The notes: generated by a model from the sequence alone, not told the origin. A DNA stretch of 64,000 bases from Chloroflexota bacterium (GCA_029262695.1 JAJCYV010000026.1:1-64000); one strand, 5' to 3'. Counted from the stretch's first letter, positions 32,918 through 41,399 are shown. A program made the numbers and translations.

Positions 32918-33859
32918 ATGGAAGAGTTGCTGGACGCCTACGTCCGCCACCTGGTGGCGGAGAAGAACCTATCGCCGTTCACGCTGCGTAACTACCGGAG
33001 CGATCTGCTACATTTCGCGCGCTACCTTGAGGACGAAGAGGGGGTGCCGGTGCTGGAGGCGGACCGGATGATGGCGCGCCGCTACCTGGGCGCTCTGAAG
33101 GAGAGCGGGATGGCGACGGCGAGCCTGACGCGCAAGGTGAGCACGATCCGCAGCTTCTACCGCTTCCTGGTGCGCGAGGGCAAGACGGAATCGACGCCGC
33201 TGACCGGCATCGTCGCGCCGAAGCGTGAGCGGAAGCTGCCGACGATCCTCTCGAAGGACGATCTGGACACGCTGATTGAGTCGGCGGACGAGACGACGCC
33301 GGTGGGTCTGCGCAACCGCGCGATACTCGAAATGATGTACGCCTCCGGCGTGCGGCTGAGCGAGATCGTCGGCCTCAACCTGCGGAACATCGACCTCGAC
33401 GAGCGAACGGTCGTCGTGCGGGGAAAGGGGAACAAAGAGCGCATGGTGCTGCTGGGCGAGCCGGCGGAGAAGACGCTGCGCCGCTACCTCTCTGCGGCGC
33501 GGCCGGAGCTGGCCACGGGCGCGGAAGAGGCGCTGTTCCTGAACCGCGACGGCAACCGGCTCTCCGGGCGCTCCGTGCAGAACGTGGTGCGCAAGCACGC
33601 GCTCAAGGCGGGGCTGGAGTCGCACGTGTGGCCGCACCTGCTGCGGCACTCGTTCGCGACGCACCTGCTGGACGGCGGCGCGGAGCTGCGCGTGGTGCAG
33701 GAGCTGCTGGGCCACGCCAGCGCGCAGACGACGCAGATCTACACGCACGTGACCGCAGCCCGGCAGCGGGAGACGCTGAACCAGGCGCGAGAAAAGCTGG
33801 CAGAGATATCGCGGAAGCGGCTGGAGGAGAGGGCGCGCGAGCGGGCTGGCAACGGATAG
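32918..33859 (+). CDS. xerC: Tyrosine recombinase XerC/XerD
   Basis: 313 aa; the GTG just before (32915) is an equally possible start. The N-terminal SAM-like domain includes NLSPFTLRNYRSDL. The catalytic domain has Arg in ASGVRLSEIVGL, Lys in GKGNKERMV, HLLRHSFATH (HxxR), LLGHASAQTTQIYTHVT with the second His and the nucleophilic Tyr. It resolves chromosome dimers at dif. XerC versus XerD cannot be decided from sequence alone. Confidence 0.9.
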   Translation: MEELLDAYVRHLVAEKNLSPFTLRNYRSDLLHFARYLEDEEGVPVLEADRMMARRYLGALKESGMATASLTRKVSTIRSFYRFLVREGKTESTPLTGIVAPKRERKLPTILSKDDLDTLIESADETTPVGLRNRAILEMMYASGVRLSEIVGLNLRNIDLDERTVVVRGKGNKERMVLLGEPAEKTLRRYLSAARPELATGAEEALFLNRDGNRLSGRSVQNVVRKHALKAGLESHVWPHLLRHSFATHLLDGGAELRVVQELLGHASAQTTQIYTHVTAARQRETLNQAREKLAEISRKRLEERARERAGNG

Positions 33860-33894
33860 GAACCGGATAATCGGATCGGACGAGGGGCGGCTGT

Positions 33895-33915
33895 AACCTG
33901 AAACCTGAAACCTGT
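33895..33915. repeat. Heptamer tandem repeat upstream of aroQ
   Basis: AACCTGA-AACCTGA-AACCTGT, ending 11 bases before the aroQ ATG. It has the same CCTG core on the coding strand as the tracts at ruvX and alaS. Confidence 0.7.
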
Positions 33916-33926
33916 ACGCTGAACCC

Positions 33927-34367
33927 ATGCGAATTCTGCTGATCAACGGGCCGAACCTGAACCTGCTGGGCACGCGCAACCCTGAGGTGTACGGGAGCAT
34001 GACGCTCGCGGACATCGTGGAGCGGGTGAGGCAGCGTGGCGAGCAGCTGGGCGCGGAGATCGTGCCGTTCCAGGCGAACGCCGAGGGCGCGATCATCGAC
34101 TTCATCCAGACGAACGCTCCCGGCGCCGACGGCATCCTGATCAACGCCGGCGCCTTCACGCACTACAGCCTGGCGATCCGCGATGCGTTCGAGGCGGTGG
34201 GGAAGCCGTTCGTCGAAGTGCACATCTCGAACGTGCACGCGCGGGAGGAGTTCCGGCACCACTCTGTGCTGGCGGACATTGCGGTGGCGCAGGTGGCGGG
34301 GCTGGGCTGGCGCGGGTACATCGCCGCGCTGGACTCGCTCGTGGGCATCCTCAAGGAACGCCAGTGA
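33927..34367 (+). CDS. aroQ: Type II 3-dehydroquinate dehydratase
   Basis: 146 aa, standard type II length. Motifs: INGPNLNLLGTRNPEVYG with the catalytic Tyr, INAGAFTHYSLAIRDA, VEVHISNVHAREEFRHHSV with the catalytic His. It makes 3-dehydroshikimate, linking the products of aroKB and aroE encoded 12 kb away. The next gene starts in a GTGA overlap. Confidence 0.96.
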   Translation: MRILLINGPNLNLLGTRNPEVYGSMTLADIVERVRQRGEQLGAEIVPFQANAEGAIIDFIQTNAPGADGILINAGAFTHYSLAIRDAFEAVGKPFVEVHISNVHAREEFRHHSVLADIAVAQVAGLGWRGYIAALDSLVGILKERQ

Positions 34368-35482
34368 GCGCGCCGCGACTGAAGCGGCTGCGCGAGAAGA
34401 TGGAGGAGCACGACCTCGCGGGCTTCTTCGTCGACTGCCCGGTGGAGGACATCTTCCGGCTGAGCGGCGCGAACCGGCGCTACATCAGCGGCTTCACGGG
34501 CTCCAAGGGCACGGCGCTGGTCACGACGAGCGGCGCGTTCATCGCCGTTGACTTTCGTTATGTCGAGCAAGCGCAGAGCGAGTGCCCCGGCTTTCACGTC
34601 TTCCGCACTGCGGGCGCTCTCGAGGCATGGTTCCCCGGCCTGATCGGCGAGGCGGGGCTGGCGGGCAAGCGGATTGGCTTCGAGGCGCCTGACCTCTCCG
34701 TCGCGGCGCTGAACGGACTGCGCCGCGCGATCGACACGCTGCCGGAGTCCGACCGCCCGAAACTCCTGCAGGCGCCCACGCTGGTCACCGACCTGCGCGC
34801 GATCAAGGAGCCAGAGGAGATCGCAGCGCTGCAACGAGCGGTCGACCTGGGCGATGCGGCGTTCCAGCACGCCGCCGGCCGGCTCGATCCGGGGATGACC
34901 GAAACGCAGGTGGCCTGGGAGATCGAGCGCTACGCGCGCGAGAACGGTGCCGAGTCGCTGTCCTTCCCGACGATCGTCGCCGCCGGCCCGCGCGGGGCGA
35001 TGCCGCATGCGCAGCCGACCGACTACGAGATCCAGGCGGGCGACCCGGTGGTGATCGACATGGGCGTGATCGTCGACGGCTACTGCTCAGACCTGACGCG
35101 GACGGTCGTCTGCGGCGGTGAGGGCGATGAGCAGTTCGGCAAGGTCTACGACATCGTGCTGACGGCGCAGCTGACGGCGGAGGAGCTGATCCGCGCCGGG
35201 ATGACGGGCGAAGAGGCGCACATGCTGGCGCACAACGTGATCGCGGAGGCGGGCTACGGCGAGAACTTCGGGCACGGGCTTGGTCACGGCGTCGGCCTGC
35301 AGGTACACGAGGCACCAGCGGTCGCCCGGACGGCGAAGAACGAGCTGCTGGACGGGATGATCATCACAGTCGAGCCGGGGATCTACATTCCGGGCTGGGG
35401 CGGCGTGCGCATCGAGGACCAGTGCGTGATCGAAGACGGCAAGGTGCGGGCGATGTCGCAGGCGCCGAAGCTCGGCGCGTAG
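34364..35482 (+). CDS. M24 family Xaa-Pro aminopeptidase
   Basis: 372 aa from a GTG overlapping the aroQ stop. A creatinase-like N-terminal domain (to about 125) precedes the pita-bread fold with the five dimetal ligands: Asp in VIDMGVIVDGYCSD and LTRT, His in GHGLGHGVGLQVHE, Glu in ITVEPGIYI and in RIEDQCVI. It removes N-terminal residues next to proline. The aroQ-M24 peptidase-efp order is common in Gram-positive bacteria. Confidence 0.93.
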   Translation: MSAPRLKRLREKMEEHDLAGFFVDCPVEDIFRLSGANRRYISGFTGSKGTALVTTSGAFIAVDFRYVEQAQSECPGFHVFRTAGALEAWFPGLIGEAGLAGKRIGFEAPDLSVAALNGLRRAIDTLPESDRPKLLQAPTLVTDLRAIKEPEEIAALQRAVDLGDAAFQHAAGRLDPGMTETQVAWEIERYARENGAESLSFPTIVAAGPRGAMPHAQPTDYEIQAGDPVVIDMGVIVDGYCSDLTRTVVCGGEGDEQFGKVYDIVLTAQLTAEELIRAGMTGEEAHMLAHNVIAEAGYGENFGHGLGHGVGLQVHEAPAVARTAKNELLDGMIITVEPGIYIPGWGGVRIEDQCVIEDGKVRAMSQAPKLGA

Positions 35483-35527
35483 GCTGGCTGGGCGTGACAG
35501 AGCGAGAGGCGAGCGCGTAACCTAGTG

Positions 35528-35553
35528 AGGGGCCGCTGAGGCCCCCTTAATTT
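35528..35553 (+). terminator. Rho-independent terminator after the peptidase gene
   Basis: Stem GGGGCC / GGCCCC with a GCTGA loop followed by CTTAATTT. It lies 45 bases past the peptidase stop and 17 bases before efp, so efp may be reached by readthrough or have a promoter within the stem region. Confidence 0.6.
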
Positions 35554-35570
35554 CGCCAAGTGAGGACTAC

Positions 35571-36134
35571 ATGCTTGAGGGCAGCCAGCTCCGAAGGGGC
35601 AACACAATCGAGATCGACGGCACGCTGTACTCGGTGATCGAGATCGATCACATCAAGATGGGCCGCGGCAGCGCGCAGGTGCGCATGAAGCTGCGCGACG
35701 TGCGCGCCGGCCACATCGTCGACAAGTCGGCGCAAGCGGGCGCGCGGTTTCAGATGGCGCGGGTCGAGAGCACGCCGGCGCAGTACCTGTACCCCGACGG
35801 CGACCTGCACTACTTCATGAACACGGAGACTTTCGACCAGTTCCCGATAGGCAAGGACCTACTGGGCGATGCGCTGAACTTCCTTGTCGAGAACGGCAGC
35901 TGCGAGCTGCGAATGTACGGCGAGGAGCCGGTGGGGATCGAGCTGCCGGCGGCGGTGGAGCTGGAAGTGGCGGAGACGGACCCATGGGTGAAGGGCGACA
36001 CGGCGCAGGGCGGCACGAAGCCGGCGAAGCTGCAGACGGGGATCATGGTGACGGTGCCGCTGTTCATCAACACCGGCGACCTGCTGAAGATCGACACTCG
36101 CAGCGGCGAGTACCTCGAGCGCGCCGGCAAGTAG
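35571..36134 (+). CDS. efp: Translation elongation factor P
   Basis: 187 aa with the three beta-barrel domains. Domain I carries LRRGNTIEIDGTLYSVIEID and the loop KMGRGSAQVRMKL; the tip position that is Lys or Arg in EF-P is the Arg in GRGSA. The C-terminal signature is KIDTRSGEYLERA. EF-P rescues ribosomes stalled at proline stretches. Confidence 0.96.
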   Translation: MLEGSQLRRGNTIEIDGTLYSVIEIDHIKMGRGSAQVRMKLRDVRAGHIVDKSAQAGARFQMARVESTPAQYLYPDGDLHYFMNTETFDQFPIGKDLLGDALNFLVENGSCELRMYGEEPVGIELPAAVELEVAETDPWVKGDTAQGGTKPAKLQTGIMVTVPLFINTGDLLKIDTRSGEYLERAGK

Positions 36135-36144
36135 ACTTCGCCCG

Positions 36145-36278
36145 CTCGTCCTGAGGCTCTCGAAGGAAGATCGGCGCTGAGACTGGGCCTTTCGTGTGCC
36201 CCGCTCATGGTTCGAAAGCCTCACTATGAGCGGCGAGGGAGCTGCCGCGTCGTGAGTCAGGCTAAAGCCTGACCTTCG
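36145..36278. repeat. Repeat cluster: CCTTCGAGAGCCTCA-type units and a REP-like palindrome
   Basis: GTCCTGAGGCTCTCGAAGG (from 36149) and its inverted relative GTTCGAAAGCCTCACTATGA (from 36213) form one potential pair. TCAGGCTAAAGCCTGA-CCTTCG (36257-36278) is a REP-like unit. No gene is present between efp and xseA. Confidence 0.65.
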
Positions 36279-36343
36279 AGGCGGTTGCCAGGAGCTGCAC
36301 CCGCTGGTGCCAGCCGAGGCAGCGGCTCGCAGGTGCGCGCGGT

Positions 36344-36349
36344 TACAAT
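36344..36349 (+). promoter_or_regulatory. -10 box before xseA leader ORF
   Basis: TACAAT, 6 bases before a GTG at 36356. The geometry is the same as at alaS and hicB. Confidence 0.45.
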
Positions 36350-36355
36350 GGCCCC

Positions 36356-36415
36356 GTGACGCACTCACCCCCATATCCCATGCTCCCAGTTCCGTGTTGC
36401 ATACCCGATGCTTGA
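36356..36415 (+). CDS. Possible 19-codon leaderless leader peptide overlapping xseA
   Basis: GTG 36356 opens VTHSPPYPMLPVPCCIPDA, and its TGA (36413-36415) overlaps the xseA ATG (36408). The DNA is a degenerate heptamer tract (CCCATAT, CCCATGC, TCCCAGT). Translation would bring ribosomes to the xseA start, which has no Shine-Dalgarno of its own. The peptide itself may have no role. Confidence 0.3.
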   Translation: MTHSPPYPMLPVPCCIPDA

Positions 36416-37619
36416 CGCGTACCCCGTTTCCGCGATCTGTCGCTACCTGAAGGAGCTGCTGGAGAGCGACTTGCGGCTCTCGAACATGTGGGTCGAGGGC
36501 GAGATCTCGAACCTGAGCCGCTCGCAGCGCGGGCACGTCTACTTCACGCTGAAGGAAGGCGCGTACCAGTTGCGCTGCGTGATGTTCCAGCGACAGCACC
36601 GCGGAATGGCGCTGGAGAACGGCGCGCACGTGCTCACGCACGGTAACCTCAACTTCTACGCCGAACGCGGCGACGTGCAGATCATCGTCGACTTTGTGCA
36701 ACCGGCCGGTGTCGGCGCGCGGCAGGCCGAGTTCGAGCGCCTGAAGACGAAGCTCGAAGCCGAGGGTCTGTTCGACGCGGGCCGCAAGCGGCCGTCCCCG
36801 GAGTTCCCAATGCGGATCGGCGTCGTGACGTCGCCGTCGGGCGCGGTCTTCCACGACATCTGCAACGTGCTGACGCGGCGCTGGCCGCTGGCGGAAGTCG
36901 TGCTGGCGCCGACGCCCGTGCAGGGCGCGGACGCCGTCGCCGGCGTGGCAAACGGTATCCGCCGGCTGAACGAGGACGGCGCGATCGACGTGATCATCGT
37001 CGCGCGTGGCGGCGGCGCAGCAGAGGAGCTGTGGACGTTCAACGAAGAGGCCGTCGCGCGGGCGATCTACGGCTCGGGCGTGCCGGTCGTTTCCGCGATC
37101 GGCCACGAGACCGACTACACGATCGCGGACTACGTGGCGGACGTGCGGGCGCCGACGCCTTCGGCCGCCGCCGAAACAGTGGCGCCGAGCGTCTCCGAAG
37201 TATCGCGAGAGGTCGCCGGGATGGCGATGTCGCTCCCGATCGACGTCCGCGCGCGCATATCGCAGGCTGAGCAGAGCATCGAGCACACGCGGCACCGGCT
37301 GCGGACGGGTCTGCCGGACGTAGCGCGGCACCGGGAGCGCCTGGCGTCGAGCGTGCGCCACGCTCTGAGTGCGGTGCGGCGGGCGGTTGAGCGGCGAGAT
37401 GAGCGGGTGGAGGGCTGGTCGAACCAGTTGCGCTCGCTGGACCCGCGGGCGACGCTGGCGCGGGGCTACGCGGTCGTGCAGCTGCGAGACGGCAAGCCGA
37501 AAGGCCCGTCCGGGAAGGCGGTTACGAGCGTCTCGCAGGTGAAGGGCAAGGCGAAGCTGGACGTACACGTGAAGGACGGCAAGTTCCCGGCGGAGGTATC
37601 GCGGCAGTATGGCTTCTAA
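36408..37619 (+). CDS. xseA: Exodeoxyribonuclease VII large subunit
   Basis: 403 aa. An N-terminal OB-fold (WVEGEISNLSRSQRGHVYFTLKEG region) precedes the catalytic domain with VVTSPSGAVFHDICNVL, VIIVARGGGAAEELWTFNEE, and AIGHETDYTIADYVADVRAPTPSAAAE seen in pieces. A helical arm follows and ends in the LARGYAVVQ motif. With XseB it degrades single-stranded DNA. Its last 11 bases overlap xseB. Confidence 0.95.
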   Translation: MLDAYPVSAICRYLKELLESDLRLSNMWVEGEISNLSRSQRGHVYFTLKEGAYQLRCVMFQRQHRGMALENGAHVLTHGNLNFYAERGDVQIIVDFVQPAGVGARQAEFERLKTKLEAEGLFDAGRKRPSPEFPMRIGVVTSPSGAVFHDICNVLTRRWPLAEVVLAPTPVQGADAVAGVANGIRRLNEDGAIDVIIVARGGGAAEELWTFNEEAVARAIYGSGVPVVSAIGHETDYTIADYVADVRAPTPSAAAETVAPSVSEVSREVAGMAMSLPIDVRARISQAEQSIEHTRHRLRTGLPDVARHRERLASSVRHALSAVRRAVERRDERVEGWSNQLRSLDPRATLARGYAVVQLRDGKPKGPSGKAVTSVSQVKGKAKLDVHVKDGKFPAEVSRQYGF

Positions 37620-37884
37620 GAAGGCACAGACGGACGGCTTCGAGGCGCAGTACAAGCGGCTGGAGGAGTCGGTGGCGAAGCTGGAGGAGGGCGACCTGAC
37701 GCTGGCGGAGTCGCTGGCGCTGTACGAGGACGGGATGAAGCTGGCGAAGGCGTGCCAGGAGCTTCTGAAGGACGCTGAGCTGCGCGTGACGAAGCTGCAG
37801 GAGCAGTTCGCCGACGGCCTCGGGGCTGTGCGGGAGGACGCCGAAGACTACGATACCGGGCCGGAAGACGCCTCCGACGACTGA
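37609..37884 (+). CDS. xseB: Exodeoxyribonuclease VII small subunit
   Basis: 91 aa. The characteristic FEAQYKRLEESVAKLEEGDL followed by TLAESLALYEDGMKLAKACQ identifies XseB. The acidic tail is unremarkable. It is translationally coupled to xseA. Confidence 0.94.
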   Translation: MASKKAQTDGFEAQYKRLEESVAKLEEGDLTLAESLALYEDGMKLAKACQELLKDAELRVTKLQEQFADGLGAVREDAEDYDTGPEDASDD

Positions 37885-38573
37885 TGACCGACGCGCCGCT
37901 GATCCGCGCCGACCTGCACAACCACTCGTACTACTCGCCGGACAGCGTCGCCTCGCCGGAGCAGCTGCTGCGCCGGGCGCAGGCCCGCGGCATCGACGTG
38001 CTGGCCGTGACGGACCACGACACGACGCGAGGCGGCCTCGTCGCTCAGGAGCTGGCGGCGAAGATCGTCCCGGAGCTGCGAGTGATCGTCGGCGAAGAGG
38101 TGCGGACGCGTGACGGCGAGATCCTCGGGCTCTTCTTGAGCGAGGAAGTGCCGCGCGGCCTCAGCGCGGAAGATACGATCGCCCGGATCAAGGCGCAGGG
38201 CGCGGTCGCCGGAGCGCCGCATCCGTACGACATGTTCCGATCCGGGCTCAAACCCGATGTGCTGGAGCGGATCGCGCCTGATCTGGACTTTATCGAGGGG
38301 CTGAACGCGCGCATGATGCTCTCCTCGCACAACGAGCGCGCCGTCGAGTTCGCCGAGGCGCACGGCCTCCCGACCTCGGCAGCGAGCGATGCGCACTCGC
38401 CACGGGAGGTCGGCCGCGCGTACGTGGAGATGCCGGACTTCGGGACGGCGGCGGAGTTCGTTGATTCGCTGCGGAAGGGGCGCCTGCGCGGACGGCTGTC
38501 GTCGCCGCTGATCCACCTGTGGAGCCGCTACGCGAAGATGCGGCGCCTGCTGGGCTGGAGGCCGCCGGCGTGA
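37884..38573 (+). CDS. PHP-domain metal-dependent phosphoesterase
   Basis: 229 aa. PHP motifs: ADLHNHSYYSPDS (motif 1), AVTDHDTTRGG (motif 2), VGEEVRTRDGEILGLF (motif 3) and a late SAASDAHSPREVG (motif 4). This is the YciV-like/PHP family acting on nucleoside or oligoribonucleotide phosphates. The start overlaps the xseB stop (TGATG), fitting a nucleic-acid salvage role beside exonuclease VII. Confidence 0.85.
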   Translation: MTDAPLIRADLHNHSYYSPDSVASPEQLLRRAQARGIDVLAVTDHDTTRGGLVAQELAAKIVPELRVIVGEEVRTRDGEILGLFLSEEVPRGLSAEDTIARIKAQGAVAGAPHPYDMFRSGLKPDVLERIAPDLDFIEGLNARMMLSSHNERAVEFAEAHGLPTSAASDAHSPREVGRAYVEMPDFGTAAEFVDSLRKGRLRGRLSSPLIHLWSRYAKMRRLLGWRPPA

Positions 38574-39439
38574 CGCCTGTCCTGAGCAGTCCACCGCCAG
38601 GTGGACGCGCCAAAGGGCTGCGAGTCGGCTGGTTTGCGACCGCGCGCGGTCAGACGTCGGGCAAGCTGCTCGCCGGGGCGCTGGCGGCGATCGAAGAGGG
38701 GCGGCTCGACGCGGAGGTGGTCGTCGTGTTCTGCAACCGCGATCCAGGCGAGGACGCCAATACCGACGCCTTTCAGGAACAAGTCCGTGCCGCTGGCATC
38801 CCGCTGGTGACGCTGAGTTCCCGGCAGTTCCGGCGTGCCGCCGGCGGCAAAGTCGCGCGCAAGGGCGAGCCGCTGCCCGAGTGGCGCCGCGAATACGACC
38901 GCGAGGTGATGCGACTGCTGGCGCCGCACGAGTTCGACCTCGGCGTGCTGGCCGGCTACATGCTGATCTTTTACGAAGAGGCGGCGGCGAAGTGGGACCT
39001 GCTGAACCTGCACCCGGCGGCGCCCGGCGGCCCGACCGGAATGTGGCAGGACGTCATCTGGGAGTTGATCGCGCAAGGCGCCGACCGTGCCGGTGTGATG
39101 ATCCACCTGGCGACGCCGGAACTGGACGAAGGGCCGGTGGTGACCTACTGCACGTACCCGATCCGCGGCGGCGAGATCGATGATCTGTGGCGTGACGCCG
39201 AGTCGCGCGGCGTCGAGGCGGCTCGCGCCGAAGACGGCGAGGAGCTGCCGCTGTTCCGGGAGATCCGACGCCGTGGCGTCCAGCGCGAAGTGCCGCTTGT
39301 GATCGAGACGCTGCGAGCGTTCGCCGACGGGCGCGTTCGCGTCCGCGAAAAGCAGGCGGTGGACGCATCCGGCACCGTAATCGAGGGGTTCGACCTGAGC
39401 GAGGAGATCGAGCGGATCGTGGCGGGAGAGTCAGGCTAG
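38570..39439 (+). CDS. purN: Formyltransferase, probable phosphoribosylglycinamide formyltransferase
   Basis: 289 aa from GTG 38570, overlapping the PHP stop. The formyl_trans_N fold is seen in VVVVFCNRDPGEDANTDAF, the catalytic Asn/His in LLNLHPAAPGGPTG, and the loop Asp in TPELDEGPVVTY. It is some 90 residues longer than E. coli PurN, with a C-terminal extension (about 215-289). Nearby purD, purE, purB, purC and purS support a purine role, but a different formyl acceptor is possible. Confidence 0.75.
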   Translation: MTPVLSSPPPGGRAKGLRVGWFATARGQTSGKLLAGALAAIEEGRLDAEVVVVFCNRDPGEDANTDAFQEQVRAAGIPLVTLSSRQFRRAAGGKVARKGEPLPEWRREYDREVMRLLAPHEFDLGVLAGYMLIFYEEAAAKWDLLNLHPAAPGGPTGMWQDVIWELIAQGADRAGVMIHLATPELDEGPVVTYCTYPIRGGEIDDLWRDAESRGVEAARAEDGEELPLFREIRRRGVQREVPLVIETLRAFADGRVRVREKQAVDASGTVIEGFDLSEEIERIVAGESG

Positions 39440-39480
39440 GAGCCTGCGCCCCGAAGAGACCAGGCTGCCCCCCGGAGAGA
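39431..39480. repeat. REP-like palindrome overlapping the purN stop
   Basis: TCAGGCT-AGG-AGCCTG (39431-39446); its TAG is the purN stop codon. A half-copy CCAGGCTGCCCCCCGGAGAG follows at 39460. Confidence 0.55.
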
Positions 39481-39490
39481 CCTGCCGGTG

Positions 39491-39496
39491 TATAAT
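39491..39496 (+). promoter_or_regulatory. -10 box of the 39506 gene
   Basis: TATAAT, 9 bases before the ATG at 39506. No Shine-Dalgarno intervenes. Confidence 0.55.
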
Positions 39497-39505
39497 CGGC
39501 GCGTT

Positions 39506-39799
39506 ATGAGCGAGATCAACAGGAACCTCCCGGCCAAGCGCGAGCCGTCGCTGCCGCCTGCGCCGCTGTGGCAGCAGGCCGCACCGGCGGTGATCCGCGG
39601 TGCGGCGTTGGTGGCCGCGGGCGTGGTCGGCCAGTGGGCGCTGCGCAGCGCGGCGAAGATGGCCGTCACGATGCCGTTCCAGGCGGCGAAGGGCGGCCGC
39701 AAGACGAAGGCCGTCGCCACAGTCGACGATGGGCCCGGGCGCATCGTCGCGGTCAGCGAGACGGTCGTGGTGCACCGTCGCGTGGTCGTCCGGCGCTAA
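39506..39799 (+). CDS. Small protein with one hydrophobic segment, unknown function
   Basis: 97 aa from ATG 39506 (MSEINRNLPAKREPS). A central hydrophobic stretch (VIRGAALVAAGVVGQWALRS) could be a TM helix. The C-terminus is strand-like (RIVAVSETVVVHRRVVVRR). No family was recognised; it stands alone between purN and purD with its own promoter. Confidence 0.6.
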   Translation: MSEINRNLPAKREPSLPPAPLWQQAAPAVIRGAALVAAGVVGQWALRSAAKMAVTMPFQAAKGGRKTKAVATVDDGPGRIVAVSETVVVHRRVVVRR

Positions 39800-39840
39800 G
39801 GCGCGACCGGCACGGGACTGACTTAGCCGCGGCCGTCGCG

Positions 39841-39846
39841 TATATT
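39841..39846 (+). promoter_or_regulatory. -10 box of purD
   Basis: TATATT, 11 bases before the purD ATG. Confidence 0.45.
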
Positions 39847-39857
39847 CGAGGTATCCC

Positions 39858-41138
39858 ATGAACGTACTCGTCGTTGGCTCCGGCGCGCGCGAGCACACGA
39901 TCGCCTGGAAGCTGCGCCCGTCGCCGCGACTCACTGATCTCTTCGTCGCGCCCGGCAACGCCGGCACGGGGCAGATCGCTGCAAACCTCGACATCAAGGC
40001 GGCCGACGTCGAAGGAATCGCGGCGGCCGCGAAGAAGCACCGGATCGACCTCGTCGTCGTCGGACCCGAGGACCCCCTGTCGCGCGGCCTGGTTGACCGG
40101 CTCACTGCCGATGGCATCGCCGCGTTCGGGCCGACGAAGGCGGCGGCGCGAATCGAGTCGTCCAAGGCGTTCGCGAAGGAGCTGATGGGACGCTGCGGCA
40201 TGCCGACGGCGGCCTCGGCGACGTTCGACAACCGCACCGACGCGCGCAACTACGTCCAAGCGAACCCCGGGCCGATCGTCGTCAAGGCAGACGGTCTCGC
40301 CGCCGGTAAAGGCGTCTTCGTCTGCGACACGACTGAAGAGGCGCTGGCCGCGGTGGACGCGATGATGGGCGCCGAAGCGGCGTTTGGGGAGTCTGGCCGG
40401 ACCGTCGTGATCGAGGAGCGGCTGTCAGGGCGAGAGGTCTCCGCGCACGCGTTCAGCGACGGGACGACGGTGGCGCCGATGCCGTTCGCCTGTGACTACA
40501 AGCGCGCGCGCGACGGCGACGAGGGGCCGAACACCGGCGGCATGGGCTCCTACAGCCCGCCGTCCTGGCTGGACGAGGCGCTGGAGCTGTACATCAACGA
40601 GCAGGTGACGGAGGCGGCGATCGCGGCGATGCGGGACGAAGGATCGCCGTACGCGGGCGTGCTCTTCCCCGGGCTGATGCTGACGGACGCCGGGGCGCGT
40701 GTGCTGGAATTCAACTGCCGGCTGGGCGACCCGGAGGCGCAGGTGCTGTTGCCGCGGCTGCAATCGGACCTGCTGGACATCTGCTGGGCGGCGGCGAACG
40801 GCACGCTGTCCGAGTGCGATATCCGCTGGTCAACGGAGGCAGCGGTCGGCGTCGTCGTAGCGTCAGGAGGATACCCGGACGACTATCAGACTGGATACGA
40901 AATCGCTGGCCTCGGCACGCTGGACGAGGACGTGCACGTCTTCCACGCCGGGACGGTGGCCGGCGACGACGGAGCGGTGCTGACGAGCGGCGGCCGCGTG
41001 CTGACGGTCGTGGCGATGGCGCCAACGCTTACGGCGGCGCGGGCGAAGGCGTACAGCAACGTGCAGCGCATCCACTTCACAAACGTGTACTACCGCCGCG
41101 ACATCGCCGCACCGGCGCAGGACGCGCGCGTTGACTAA
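39858..41138 (+). CDS. purD: Phosphoribosylamine-glycine ligase
   Basis: 426 aa, normal for GARS. Motifs: VLVVGSGAREHTIAWKL, the VVVGPEDPLSRGLVD segment, ATP-grasp VVKADGLAAGKGVFV, and NTGGMGSYSPP followed by PYAGVLFPGLMLT and EFNCRLGDPEAQVLLPRL. Second step of purine synthesis. Confidence 0.96.
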   Translation: MNVLVVGSGAREHTIAWKLRPSPRLTDLFVAPGNAGTGQIAANLDIKAADVEGIAAAAKKHRIDLVVVGPEDPLSRGLVDRLTADGIAAFGPTKAAARIESSKAFAKELMGRCGMPTAASATFDNRTDARNYVQANPGPIVVKADGLAAGKGVFVCDTTEEALAAVDAMMGAEAAFGESGRTVVIEERLSGREVSAHAFSDGTTVAPMPFACDYKRARDGDEGPNTGGMGSYSPPSWLDEALELYINEQVTEAAIAAMRDEGSPYAGVLFPGLMLTDAGARVLEFNCRLGDPEAQVLLPRLQSDLLDICWAAANGTLSECDIRWSTEAAVGVVVASGGYPDDYQTGYEIAGLGTLDEDVHVFHAGTVAGDDGAVLTSGGRVLTVVAMAPTLTAARAKAYSNVQRIHFTNVYYRRDIAAPAQDARVD

Positions 41139-41144
41139 CGCGGT

Positions 41145-41150
41145 TATAAT
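41145..41150 (+). promoter_or_regulatory. -10 box of hicB
   Basis: TATAAT, 6 bases before the GTG start, implying a leaderless hicBA transcript. Confidence 0.55.
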
Positions 41151-41156
41151 TCAGAC

Positions 41157-41399
41157 GTGACAACTGCGCTCCAGAAGACCATCAAGGCGTACGTCCGGCG
41201 CGGCGAGGAGTACTACGTTGCCGAGTGCCTCGGGATCAACGTGGTAACGCAGGGCAAGACGCTGGACGAGACGATCGCCAACCTCCAGGAGGCGGTCGCT
41301 CTTCACCTCGAGGGCGAAGACCTGGCGGCGTTGGGCCTGGAGCCGAGGCCGGCGCTCCTGATCACGATCGAGGTTGAGCCTCACCCACGTGTCGCCTAG
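41157..41399 (+). CDS. hicB: HicB-family antitoxin
   Basis: 80 aa, with the HicB partial RNase H fold: IKAYVRRGEEYYVAECLGIN, VTQGKTLDETIANLQEAVAL and a C-terminal strand. It lacks an obvious DNA-binding domain after residue 75. It would neutralise the HicA toxin encoded by the overlapping gene. Confidence 0.85.
   Translation: MTTALQKTIKAYVRRGEEYYVAECLGINVVTQGKTLDETIANLQEAVALHLEGEDLAALGLEPRPALLITIEVEPHPRVA

Noticed and set aside
23598..33915. Possible CRISPR from short tandem repeats
   Set aside because: Units are 7 bp without spacers, and no cas gene is present.
35859..37655. 598-codon minus frame across efp, repeats and xseA
   Set aside because: Passes through two well-supported genes and repeat DNA; the composition is typical of an antisense shadow.
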